From Terriglobia bacterium (GTDB lineage: Bacteria > Acidobacteriota > Terriglobia > 20CM-2-55-15): 33,257 bases of DNA. The notes under the pieces were generated by a model. The model saw nothing but the letters and a program-made list of their open reading frames with translations. It did no database searches and was not told the origin of the DNA. The DNA lies in the NCBI GenBank assembly GCA_036496425.1, contig DASXLG010000146.1, positions 1 to 33,257 on the forward strand, given 5' to 3'. Position numbers and translations under genes: made by a program. This document shows positions 1-8,954 of the stretch, in pieces (position 1 is the stretch's first letter; each line of letters begins with the position of its first letter).

Positions 1-30
1 AGCGGCCAAGAGCCTTTCTTCTATGCCTGA
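1..30 (+). CDS. 3' end of an upstream gene (possibly glgE)
   Basis: Frame 1 is open from the first base to a TGA at 28-30 and gives the tail SGQEPFFYA. Its stop overlaps the start region of the next gene, as at most junctions in this operon. Upstream of a trehalose synthase-maltokinase fusion the expected neighbour is the maltosyltransferase GlgE. The tail is too short to identify the gene, so that name is inferred from context only. Confidence 0.35.
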   Translation, partial: SGQEPFFYA

Positions 31-3000
31 ACGTTCCGAAGGTTTCCTCTTAGAAGACGATCCGCTCTGGTACAAGGATGCGATCATTTACGAACTCCAT
101 GTTCGCGCATTCTTCGACAGCAATGGCGACGGGATCGGTGATTTCGCCGGATTGACCCAGAAGCTGGACTACCTCCAGGATCTCGGGATCACCGCGGTAT
201 GGCTGCTTCCGTTTTATCCGTCGCCGCTCAAAGACGACGGCTACGACATCGCGGATTACACAAACGTTCATCCTTCATACGGAACGCTGCACGATTTCAA
301 ATCGTTCCTGCGTGAGGCGCACCGGCGCGGTATCCGCGTCATTTCCGAACTCGTGCTCAACCATACCTCGGACCAGCACGCCTGGTTTCAACGGGCGCGG
401 CGAGCGCGGCCGGGGAGTCCCGCGCGCAACTACTATGTCTGGAGCGATACCCCCAGCAGGTACAAGGATGCGCGCATCATTTTCAAAGATTTTGAAACCT
501 CCAACTGGACCTGGGACAGCATCGCCAATCAGTATTTCTGGCATCGCTTTTACCACCATCAGCCCGATTTGAATTTCGAGAGCCCGGACGTCATCCGCAG
601 CCTGATGAATGTCGTCAACTTCTGGATGGCGATGGGAGTGGACGGCATGCGTCTGGACGCGGTTCCGTACCTTTATGAGCGTGACGGAACAAATTGCGAG
701 AATCTGCCGGAAACGCATGCCTTTTTAAGGCAGCTTCGCAAGCAGATCGATGGCCGCTTCCGGAATCGCATGCTGCTCGCCGAGGCGAATCAGTGGCCTG
801 AAGACGCGGTGGCGTACTTCGGAAACGCGGACGAGTGTCACATGTGTTTTCACTTTCCCGTCATGCCGCGCATGTTCATGGCGTTGCGCATGGAAGACCG
901 CTTTCCGATCATCGATATCCTCGCCCAGACGCCGGGGCTCGCCGAAAATTGCCAGTGGGCGCTGTTTCTACGCAATCACGATGAACTGACCCTCGAGATG
1001 GTCACCGACGAAGAGCGCGATTACATGTACCGCGCCTACGCTCACGATCCGCAGATGCGGATCAATCTCGGTATCCGCCGCCGGCTGGCGTCACTGCTCG
1101 GGAAAGACTGGAACCGGATCGAGCTCATGAATGCTCTGCTGTTCTCGCTGCCCGGAACGCCCGTCATCTATTACGGCGATGAGATCGGAATGGGGGACAA
1201 TATTTATCTCGGCGACCGCAACGCCGTCCGTACGCCGATGCAGTGGAGCGCCGACCGCAACGCAGGCTTTTCGAAAACCAGTCCACACCGGCTTTATCTG
1301 CCGATCATCATCGATCCGGACTCCCACTACGAAGCGTTCAATGTGGAGGCGCAGCAGAACAATCAGTATTCGATGTTGTGGTGGACCAAACGCTTGATTG
1401 CCATGCGCAAGCGCTATAAAGCGTTCGGCCGGGGCTCGCTGGAGTTTTTGTATCCCGATAACCACCGTGTGCTTGCTTTCATCCGCCGCTATCAGGATGA
1501 GGTGATTCTCGTGATCGCCAACCTGTCGCGATTTGTGCAGTATGCGGCACTCGATCTGGCGCCCTTCAAAGGCACTTCTCCGATTGAGCTGTTCGGCCGC
1601 GCGCAATTCCCGCCGATCGGAGAATCTCCGTACGTTCTGACCCTCGGCGCGCATTCGTTTTACTGGTTCCTGCTCACACCCACCGGCAAACCGGCGGAGG
1701 GTGGTTCCGGCGCGTCAACGCTGGTACATATCACTGTTCAGGACCATTGGACGAATGTTCTGTCAGGCCGGGCGCAAGCGAGCCTGGAAGACCGGCTGAT
1801 CGGATATTTACAATCGCAGCGCTGGTTCGGAGGAAAAGGCAGGCAGATCAAGGCGGCCGGCTTCATCGAAAGCGCGCCGCTGCAGTTTGATTCGGCGCAA
1901 GCTGTGATGACGCAGATCCGTGTCGAATACACCGAGGAAGACCCTGAAATCTATATCGTGCCGCTCTCCTTTGCCGACGGCGAGCGCGCGCATCAAATCT
2001 GCGAATCGTCACCGAACAAAGTGCTTGCGAAGGTGACCGTCCACACCAGAAAAGGAGACCAGGACGGGTGTCTATATGACGCGGTCCTGGACAAAGATTT
2101 CTGCAAGGCGATCGTCAAGACAATGACGCGGCGCAAACGCCTTCGCGGCAGTTCCGGAGAATTCGTCCCGACAACAACTCGAGTGTTGAAGAATGGCGAA
2201 CTGGGCTCGATTACAAATCTCGAGGTTTCGTCGATGCGGGCCGAACAGACCAATTCCTCCATCGTGTATGGCGATAAATTCATCCTGAAGCTGTTCCGCC
2301 GCACCGAAGCCGGCATCAATCCGGATATCGAGATCGGATCTTTTTTGACGGAACGGGCTGGGTTTGAGCATACTCCACCAGTCGCGGGTGTCATCGAGTA
2401 CCGCCCTCTTAAAGGAGACAATATTGCCGTCGGGATACTTCAGAAGTTTGTGCCGAACGAAGGTGATGCGTGGCGGCACACCCTCGATGCGCTGAGCCAG
2501 TATTTCGACCGCGCTGTGGTACGGCCGGCGGATGAACTTCAAGATCTCCAGCAGGCCATGCCGTTTGTGGCTCGGCTGCAGCAGACCGTTCTGCCGCCGT
2601 TTGCTGGCGAACTGGTCGGTCCCTATCTCGAGAACGTGAAATTACTCGGGCAACGCACCGCGGAATTGCACGTTGCCCTGGCTTCGAACGCCACGGAGCA
2701 GGATTTTGCGCCGGAGCCGTTTTCAGTGTTGTATCAGAGGGCCCTGTATCAATCGATGCGAAATCATTCCGGACAGATGTTCCAGCTGCTCAAGAGCAAT
2801 CTCGGCGGCCTCCGCGGCAGCATCCTCGACGATGCGCTGAAAGTGCTCGACCTGCGGGGCGAAATACTGGTGCGGTTCCGCACCCTGTTGTCGCGGAGGA
2901 TTACCGCGCAGCGCACGCGCATACACGGTGACTATCACCTGGGCCAGGTGCTGTATACCGGAAAGGATTATACGATCATCGATTTCGAGGGTGAACCCGC

Positions 3001-3403
3001 CCGTCCGCTTACGGAACGGCGGATCAAGAAGTCGCCGATGCGTGACGTGGCGGGCATGCTCCGGTCATTTCATTACGCGGCATACACGTCGCTCTTCGGA
3101 CATCTGGGAAGCTCTGTGGTCCGCCCCGAAGACATGGCCGCGATGGAACCGTGGGCGCGTATCTGGAACGTGTGGGTTTCGGCGACATTTCTGAACTCCT
3201 ATCTGGAACACGCCGCTGCCGGCGGCTTCCTGCCGGCGAATCGCGACGAACTCAACATTCTCCTGAATACTTATCTGCTTGAAAAGGCCCTCTATGAACT
3301 TGGATATGAGCTCAACAACCGTCCGGATTGGGTAAGAATACCGCTCACCGGAATCCTCCAGCTGATGCAGACTGCCGAGGAGGCTCCCGAGGCGGCCGCA
3401 TGA
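23..3403 (+). CDS. treS: Trehalose synthase-maltokinase fusion (TreS-Mak/Pep2)
   Basis: The 1126-residue protein has two enzymes in one chain. Residues ~10-550 are a GH13 trehalose synthase that interconverts trehalose and maltose. It opens with WYKDAIIYELHVRAF and carries the nucleophile D212 (MRLDAV), acid/base E254 (LLAEANQ) and stabiliser D320 (NHDE). Residues ~575-1120 are a maltokinase, which uses ATP to make maltose-1-phosphate; its phosphotransferase-fold motifs are HGDYHLGQ (D970) and IIDFEGEP (D987), followed by RDVAGMLRSFHYA. Fusions of this kind feed maltose-1-phosphate to GlgE. The ATG overlaps the end of the previous frame. It is the first complete gene of the operon, and malQ follows after 16 bases. 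Family assignment is firm; the direction of flux in vivo is inferred. Confidence 0.95.
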   Translation: MPERSEGFLLEDDPLWYKDAIIYELHVRAFFDSNGDGIGDFAGLTQKLDYLQDLGITAVWLLPFYPSPLKDDGYDIADYTNVHPSYGTLHDFKSFLREAHRRGIRVISELVLNHTSDQHAWFQRARRARPGSPARNYYVWSDTPSRYKDARIIFKDFETSNWTWDSIANQYFWHRFYHHQPDLNFESPDVIRSLMNVVNFWMAMGVDGMRLDAVPYLYERDGTNCENLPETHAFLRQLRKQIDGRFRNRMLLAEANQWPEDAVAYFGNADECHMCFHFPVMPRMFMALRMEDRFPIIDILAQTPGLAENCQWALFLRNHDELTLEMVTDEERDYMYRAYAHDPQMRINLGIRRRLASLLGKDWNRIELMNALLFSLPGTPVIYYGDEIGMGDNIYLGDRNAVRTPMQWSADRNAGFSKTSPHRLYLPIIIDPDSHYEAFNVEAQQNNQYSMLWWTKRLIAMRKRYKAFGRGSLEFLYPDNHRVLAFIRRYQDEVILVIANLSRFVQYAALDLAPFKGTSPIELFGRAQFPPIGESPYVLTLGAHSFYWFLLTPTGKPAEGGSGASTLVHITVQDHWTNVLSGRAQASLEDRLIGYLQSQRWFGGKGRQIKAAGFIESAPLQFDSAQAVMTQIRVEYTEEDPEIYIVPLSFADGERAHQICESSPNKVLAKVTVHTRKGDQDGCLYDAVLDKDFCKAIVKTMTRRKRLRGSSGEFVPTTTRVLKNGELGSITNLEVSSMRAEQTNSSIVYGDKFILKLFRRTEAGINPDIEIGSFLTERAGFEHTPPVAGVIEYRPLKGDNIAVGILQKFVPNEGDAWRHTLDALSQYFDRAVVRPADELQDLQQAMPFVARLQQTVLPPFAGELVGPYLENVKLLGQRTAELHVALASNATEQDFAPEPFSVLYQRALYQSMRNHSGQMFQLLKSNLGGLRGSILDDALKVLDLRGEILVRFRTLLSRRITAQRTRIHGDYHLGQVLYTGKDYTIIDFEGEPARPLTERRIKKSPMRDVAGMLRSFHYAAYTSLFGHLGSSVVRPEDMAAMEPWARIWNVWVSATFLNSYLEHAAAGGFLPANRDELNILLNTYLLEKALYELGYELNNRPDWVRIPLTGILQLMQTAEEAPEAAA

Positions 3404-3419
3404 GAGCGCCGGGCAAGAT

Positions 3420-5258
3420 TTGAAAAATCCACAACTCCTCCAGCTCGCGCGGCTGTACGGCATTCAGACGTCCTATCTCGATATGCGGCAGCAGCGCAGA
3501 GACGCCGATCCGGAAGCACTTCTTCTCGTGCTGCGGGCGATGGGCGCCGGCGTGAATAAATTCAGCGATGTGGGGGATGCTCTTCTCCGCCGGAAGACGG
3601 AATTACAGAAGCGAACCGTCGAGCCGGTCATGGTTGCATGGAACGGAAAGCTCGGAACCCGCCGTTTCGACTTCGGCTATCACGACGTCGAAATCAAAGG
3701 ACAGCGCACCTTCGTGATTTCGGCGCCGGTTCAGGCTTACTTTCCGGCGGGCAGGACCTGGGGTTTATTCGTTCCGATCTACGCGCTGCATTCGAAACGT
3801 AATCGCAACGCCGGCGACCTGACGGATTTTGAAGATCTGATGAACTGGAGTCACCGTTTGGGCGGGACAGTCGTCGGAACTTTGCCTCTGCTCGGAGCAT
3901 TTCTCTCGGAACCGTTCGAGCCCAGTCCCTATTCGCCGGCGACCCGTCTGTTCTGGAACGAGTTCTATGTCGACGTTGAGCGGGTGCCCGAATTTTCAGG
4001 GCGTCATTCATCCAAGGAGCTGAAGCACAGCAAATACGTCGATTATCGCGCCGTCATGTCCGGGAAGAGGCGCGTTATCGAGCGCATGGCGAAACGATTT
4101 TTCTCGCGGGCCGAGCCTCAGCGCCGGGAGGAATTTGCCAGGTTCCTTCGTGAAAACACCGGTGTGGAAGATTACGCCAGATTCCGCGCCGTCACCGACC
4201 GCCAGCAGGAAGGTTGGCCGGCCTGGCCAGCGCCTCTTCGCGATGGAACGATTCGAAAAAACGATTACGACGAATCGACAAAGAATTACCACCTCTACGC
4301 GCAATGGATCATTCAAGAGCAGCTGAAAAATTTATCGACAGATGCTGCGGCGCGAGGACAATTACTTTACCTGGACCTCCCGCTCGGGCTTCATCCCGCC
4401 GGCTATGACATCTGGCGGAATCGCGATTTCTTTGTCGATGGCATCGCCGGTGGAGCGCCCCCGGATCCTGTATTCACCAAGGGGCAGAACTGGGGTTTTC
4501 CTCCGATGAATCCCGAGGCAATGCGCCTGAATCGATACCAATATGTGATCGCGTATCTTCGAAATCACTTCCGCTACGCAAAACTACTGCGCATCGATCA
4601 CGTGATGGGGTTGCACCGCCTTTACTGGATTCCGGATGAGTTGACCGGAGACAAGGGCGTTTATGTGGAGTATCCGGCCGAGGAGCTATGGGCGATTCTC
4701 TGTCTCGAGTCTCACCGGTACCGGGCCGGGATCGTCGGTGAAAATCTCGGCACGGTTCCGCCCGCAGTGAATACAGCTATGAAGCGTCACGGTATTCGTG
4801 AGATGTATGTCGTCCAATACGAAATCATGGGCGATCCGAGGAAGCCCACCCTCAGGGAGCCGCCGGCGAAGTCGGTCGCCACTCTCAATACGCACGACAT
4901 GCCGCCTTTCCGGGCTTTTCTTGATGGCACGGATATCGATGATCGGATCGATCTTGGTTTTCTCGATGAAAAGGATGCGCGTGAAGAGCGGAGACAGCGT
5001 ACTCTGATGCGCCGGAAGCTTCGTTCGTTTCGTGCTGCAATCCGGTTTCTGGCCGAAAGTATGGCCAATGTCGTGCTTATTAATGCGGAAGATCTCTGGG
5101 AGGAGACGCTTCCTCAAAATGTCCCAGCAACCAGTACAGAGCGGCCCAACTGGCGCCGCCGCGTCCGGCCAAGCGTTGAGCAGATCCGAAAGATGGCCGG
5201 AATTGCCGAGGAACTCTCCAATGTCTTTGCTCAGCGATCACGATCTTTACCTGTTTAA
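3420..5258 (+). CDS. malQ: 4-alpha-glucanotransferase (amylomaltase, GH77)
   Basis: This cytoplasmic disproportionating enzyme transfers alpha-1,4-glucan segments between maltooligosaccharides. The 612-residue protein has GH77 landmarks: [12 protein letters not shown] near residue 118, the GAPPD...GQNWGFPP loop, nucleophile D393 (LRIDHVMGL), acid/base E441 (GENLG) and stabiliser D493 (NTHDMP). An N-terminal extension of about 110 residues precedes the catalytic core and is not recognised. The start is TTG at 3420, 16 bases after the treS stop; no ATG fits the conserved N-terminal region better. The last 38 bases also encode the start of glgB, which suggests translational coupling. In this operon it could supply longer linear chains to GlgB and TreY or recycle the short ones. 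Confidence 0.9.
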   Translation: MKNPQLLQLARLYGIQTSYLDMRQQRRDADPEALLLVLRAMGAGVNKFSDVGDALLRRKTELQKRTVEPVMVAWNGKLGTRRFDFGYHDVEIKGQRTFVISAPVQAYFPAGRTWGLFVPIYALHSKRNRNAGDLTDFEDLMNWSHRLGGTVVGTLPLLGAFLSEPFEPSPYSPATRLFWNEFYVDVERVPEFSGRHSSKELKHSKYVDYRAVMSGKRRVIERMAKRFFSRAEPQRREEFARFLRENTGVEDYARFRAVTDRQQEGWPAWPAPLRDGTIRKNDYDESTKNYHLYAQWIIQEQLKNLSTDAAARGQLLYLDLPLGLHPAGYDIWRNRDFFVDGIAGGAPPDPVFTKGQNWGFPPMNPEAMRLNRYQYVIAYLRNHFRYAKLLRIDHVMGLHRLYWIPDELTGDKGVYVEYPAEELWAILCLESHRYRAGIVGENLGTVPPAVNTAMKRHGIREMYVVQYEIMGDPRKPTLREPPAKSVATLNTHDMPPFRAFLDGTDIDDRIDLGFLDEKDAREERRQRTLMRRKLRSFRAAIRFLAESMANVVLINAEDLWEETLPQNVPATSTERPNWRRRVRPSVEQIRKMAGIAEELSNVFAQRSRSLPV

Positions 5259-7110
5259 CGAAGGCAGCCACGTGAAGTTGTACGAGCGGCTCGGCTCGCA
5301 CACCCGAACTGTCGACGGGGTGGAAGGAACGAATTTCGCCGTATGGGCTCCCGACGCGGAAAAAGTCTCCGTTATGGGCGGCTTCAACGGCTGGAACAAC
5401 ACCAGCCATTACCTTCATCCCCGGGGCTCCTCCGGTATCTGGGAGGGTTTTATCCCGGATGTCCGTCAGGGTGAATCCTACAAATATCATGTGGTATCGC
5501 GGTACCACGAGTACCGGATCGACAAGGCCGACCCGTTTGCGTTTCACAATGAGGTGGCGCCGCGGACCGCATCGATTGTCTGGGACCTCGATTACGAATG
5601 GCGCGACCGCGAGTGGATGGCCTCGCGCGCCGGCCGCAATACGTTGAGCGCTCCGGTTTCCATTTATGAAGTGCATCTCGGATCGTGGCGCCGGGTTCCG
5701 GAGGAAAACAATCGCTTCCTCACCTATCGCGAGCTGGCGCCGAAACTCGCCGAGTACGTCGAACAGATGGGATTCACTCACGTTGAGTTTCTGCCGCTGA
5801 CGGAGCATCCCTTTTACGGATCCTGGGGCTACCAGACCACCGGTTATTTTGCGGCGACGAGCAGGTACGGTACGCCGCAGGATCTGATGTATCTCATCGA
5901 CTACCTGCATCAGCATCGAATTGCCGTCATTCTGGACTGGGTGCCGTCGCACTTCCCTACGGATGATTGGGCTCTCGGATATTTCGACGGGACCCATCTT
6001 TATGAACATTCGGATCCGCGCCTGGGCATTCATAAAGACTGGGACAGTTACATCTTCAACTACGGCCGGCACGAAGTGCGCAGCTTCCTGCTCAGCAGCG
6101 CGATGTTCTGGCTGGACCAGTTTCACATCGACGGCCTGCGGGTGGACGCCGTCGCCTCCATGTTGTATCTCGATTATTCGAGGCAGGAGGGCGAATGGAT
6201 TCCGAATATGTTCGGCGGCCGCGAGAACCTCGAAGCGATCGAGTTTCTTCGTCGTTTCAATGCCGACATCTATCAGAACCATTCCGATGTCCAGACGATC
6301 GCGGAAGAGTCGACGGCGTGGCCGATGGTCTCGCGTCCTACATATGTCGGAGGACTTGGTTTCGGCCTCAAGTGGGATATGGGCTGGATGCACGACACGC
6401 TGAAATACTTCGGCCATGATCCCATCTACCGCAAATTCCATCACAATGAACTGACCTTCCGGATGATCTATGCGTGGCACGAAAACTTCGTCCTGCCCCT
6501 GTCTCACGACGAGGTGGTTCACGGCAAGGGTTCGATGCTGGGAAAGATGCCCGGGGATCTGTGGCAGAAGTTTGCCAACTTACGGCTCCTGTACGCCTAT
6601 ATGTACGCTCAACCCGCCAAGAAACTGCTGTTTATGGGCGGCGAGTTCGGCCAATGGGCGGAATGGTCGCACGACAGCAGTCTGGAATGGCACCTGCTCC
6701 AATATGATTCGCACCGCCAGCTGCAGCAGTGGGTGGCGGATTTGAATCGTGCGTACCGGGCAGAGCGGGCTCTGCACGAACTGGACTGCGACGCTTCAGG
6801 CTTTGAATGGATCGACGGCAGCGACTCGCAGCAGAGCATGTTGAGCTTTATGCGCAAGTCCCGGGGCGGCGATGAAATTGTCGTGGCGGTTTTCAACTTC
6901 ACTCCCCTCCCGCGCCACAACTACCGGGTCGGCGTTCCACGGAGCGGCTACTGGCAGGAGATTCTGAACAGTGATTCGCAGGCCTACGGCGGCGCGGACT
7001 TCGGCAACCTGGGCGGGTGTGAAGCTCAGGAAGTTGTCTCTCACGGCCGGCCGTATTCGCTGAATTTGATCATACCGCCGCTTGGCGCGGTCTTTTTGAA
7101 GAGTGGATAA
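5221..7110 (+). CDS. glgB: 1,4-alpha-glucan branching enzyme (GH13_9)
   Basis: GlgB cuts alpha-1,4 chains and rejoins them as alpha-1,6 branches, the last step of both classical and GlgE-type glycogen synthesis. The 629-residue protein has an N-terminal CBM48-like domain (residues ~25-110, including [21 protein letters not shown]). The GH13 barrel follows, with nucleophile D309 ([15 protein letters not shown]), E362 (IAEESTAWP) and D430 ([10 protein letters not shown]). A longer open frame exists upstream, but family alignment and a GAGGAA ribosome site 8-13 bases ahead favour the ATG at 5221, inside the 3' end of malQ. It lacks the extra N-terminal module of long GlgB forms. Its TAA shares one base with the treZ ATG. 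Confidence 0.93.
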   Translation: MSLLSDHDLYLFNEGSHVKLYERLGSHTRTVDGVEGTNFAVWAPDAEKVSVMGGFNGWNNTSHYLHPRGSSGIWEGFIPDVRQGESYKYHVVSRYHEYRIDKADPFAFHNEVAPRTASIVWDLDYEWRDREWMASRAGRNTLSAPVSIYEVHLGSWRRVPEENNRFLTYRELAPKLAEYVEQMGFTHVEFLPLTEHPFYGSWGYQTTGYFAATSRYGTPQDLMYLIDYLHQHRIAVILDWVPSHFPTDDWALGYFDGTHLYEHSDPRLGIHKDWDSYIFNYGRHEVRSFLLSSAMFWLDQFHIDGLRVDAVASMLYLDYSRQEGEWIPNMFGGRENLEAIEFLRRFNADIYQNHSDVQTIAEESTAWPMVSRPTYVGGLGFGLKWDMGWMHDTLKYFGHDPIYRKFHHNELTFRMIYAWHENFVLPLSHDEVVHGKGSMLGKMPGDLWQKFANLRLLYAYMYAQPAKKLLFMGGEFGQWAEWSHDSSLEWHLLQYDSHRQLQQWVADLNRAYRAERALHELDCDASGFEWIDGSDSQQSMLSFMRKSRGGDEIVVAVFNFTPLPRHNYRVGVPRSGYWQEILNSDSQAYGGADFGNLGGCEAQEVVSHGRPYSLNLIIPPLGAVFLKSG

Positions 7111-8954
7111 TGTTTCAAAGCCTGGGTGCAGTTCTGTTGGAGGGCGGCAGGTGCCGGTTCCGGGTATGGGCGCCTCTGAGCGAAAGGGTTCAAGTGCAGA
7201 TTACTGCTCCCAGAGAGTCAGTAGTTTGCCTGCAGCCCAGGCCTCTCGGGTATCACACTTCCGTTGTTGAAGGTGTTTTACCGGGGACCCGCTATCGATA
7301 CCGGCTGTCCAACGGCAGGGAGCTTCCGGATCCGGCTTCACGCTATCAGCCGGAAGGTGTGCATGGACCTTCGGAAGTCGTCGATCCCCACTTCGAGTGG
7401 CACGACGATAAATGGTTCGGCATTCCGATCGAGAACTACATCATCTATGAACTGCACGTAGGCACATTTACACCTGAAGGCACGTTCGAGGCGGTGATTT
7501 CGCATCTGGATGAGCTGGCGGCAACCGGGTTCACTGCCATCGAATTGATGCCCGTTGCTCAGTTCCCGGGAGCCCGAAACTGGGGTTATGACGGAGTATA
7601 TCCGTTCGCCGTACAAGATTCGTACGGCGGTCCTGCGGGGCTCAAGAAGCTTGTCGATGCCTGTCATGTTCGGGGTATCGCAGCAATTCTCGACGTCGTT
7701 TATAACCACCTGGGTCCGGAAGGCAATTATCTTCCGCAGTTCGCTCCATACTTCACAGACCGCTATAAGACACCGTGGGGATCCGCGCTCAACTTCGATG
7801 ACGCTCACAGTGATGAGGTCCGGAACTTCTTCATCTCGAACGCCGTCGAGTGGATCCGGGACTATCACTTCGATGCGCTCCGCCTCGATGCCGTCCATGC
7901 CATCCTCGATCATTCCGCCCTCAACTTTCTCGAGGAACTCGCCGATGCCGTCCACGGACTGGGTACTTTACTCAATCGCCGTGTGTACGCGATCGCGGAG
8001 AGCGCGCTGAATGACACCAGGGTGACCCGGCCTGCAGAGCTTGGCGGTTATGGTCTCGACGCGCAATGGAACGACGATTTTCACCATTCATTGCACACCC
8101 TGCTGACCCGCGAGCGCGAAGGTTATTACATCGACTTCGGCGACTTTCAGCACATGGCGCAGGCTTTCTCCGAAGGCTTCGTCTACTCCGGACGCTATTC
8201 CGTGACGCGCGGCCGGCGGCACGGCAATTCCTCGAGAGGCGTGCCCTCGGTCAAGTTTGTCGTGTTCGCGCAGAACCACGACCAGATCGGAAACCGGATG
8301 ATGGGCGAACGCCTGGGGCAGCTCGTTTCTTTCGAGGCTTGCAAGCTGGCTTCGAGCATTGTGCTGCTTTCGCCGTTTGTGCCGCTGATGTTCATGGGCG
8401 ATGAGTACGGCGAAATCGCGCCTTTCCAGTATTTTGTCAGCCACTCCGATCCGCAGCTCATCGATGCCGTGCGCCGCGGCCGCAAAGGGGAATTTTCATC
8501 GTTCCAGTGGAAAGGCGAGCCGCCCGATCCGCAGGATGAAAATACCTTCAAACGATCGCGACTTGATCATCTGCTGAAGACCGGCGGAGAGCGTCACCGG
8601 GCCCTGCTTGAATTTCACAAGGAACTCATCCGGCTGCGCAAATCCTTGCCCGCCCTGTATAGCCTCAGCAAAGACAAGATGGACGTCATCAGTCTGGAGC
8701 GGGAGCGCGTACTGGCTGTGCGGCGCTGGAATGGCAGCAGCGAAACACTGGCGATTTTCAATTTCAATGATCATGAGACCCGGCCGTTTCAAAACATCCC
8801 CTATGGGATCTGGCGCAAACGGCTCGATTCCTCCGATTCGCGCTGGCTGGGGAATGGTGCAACCGTACCCGGCCGTTTCAGTACGAAAAACATACACGAA
8901 GTCATGCTTCAGCCGCAGACCGCGGTCTTATTCGAGAAGGAGATCGACGACTGA
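7110..8954 (+). CDS. treZ: Malto-oligosyltrehalose trehalohydrolase (GH13_10)
   Basis: TreZ hydrolyses the alpha-1,4 bond next to the terminal trehalose unit that TreY makes, releasing free trehalose. The 614-residue protein begins with a CBM48/E-set domain (CRFRVWAPLSERVQVQ). The GH13 core carries IIYELHVGTFTPEGTF, nucleophile D260 (LRLDAVHAI), E297 (AIAES) and D391 (QNHDQIGNR), the family's diagnostic combination. Length is normal for TreZ. The start ATG overlaps the glgB stop (TAATG) and the stop overlaps the next ATG (TGATG), so the three genes should be translationally coupled. Its partner TreY is two genes downstream, separated by a GH57 gene. Confidence 0.94.
   Translation: MFQSLGAVLLEGGRCRFRVWAPLSERVQVQITAPRESVVCLQPRPLGYHTSVVEGVLPGTRYRYRLSNGRELPDPASRYQPEGVHGPSEVVDPHFEWHDDKWFGIPIENYIIYELHVGTFTPEGTFEAVISHLDELAATGFTAIELMPVAQFPGARNWGYDGVYPFAVQDSYGGPAGLKKLVDACHVRGIAAILDVVYNHLGPEGNYLPQFAPYFTDRYKTPWGSALNFDDAHSDEVRNFFISNAVEWIRDYHFDALRLDAVHAILDHSALNFLEELADAVHGLGTLLNRRVYAIAESALNDTRVTRPAELGGYGLDAQWNDDFHHSLHTLLTREREGYYIDFGDFQHMAQAFSEGFVYSGRYSVTRGRRHGNSSRGVPSVKFVVFAQNHDQIGNRMMGERLGQLVSFEACKLASSIVLLSPFVPLMFMGDEYGEIAPFQYFVSHSDPQLIDAVRRGRKGEFSSFQWKGEPPDPQDENTFKRSRLDHLLKTGGERHRALLEFHKELIRLRKSLPALYSLSKDKMDVISLERERVLAVRRWNGSSETLAIFNFNDHETRPFQNIPYGIWRKRLDSSDSRWLGNGATVPGRFSTKNIHEVMLQPQTAVLFEKEIDD

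Noticed and set aside
5080-6522. Long minus-strand frame (480 codons) opposite glgB
   Set aside because: It is an antisense shadow of the conserved glgB and malQ coding regions, with no family resemblance and no ribosome site.
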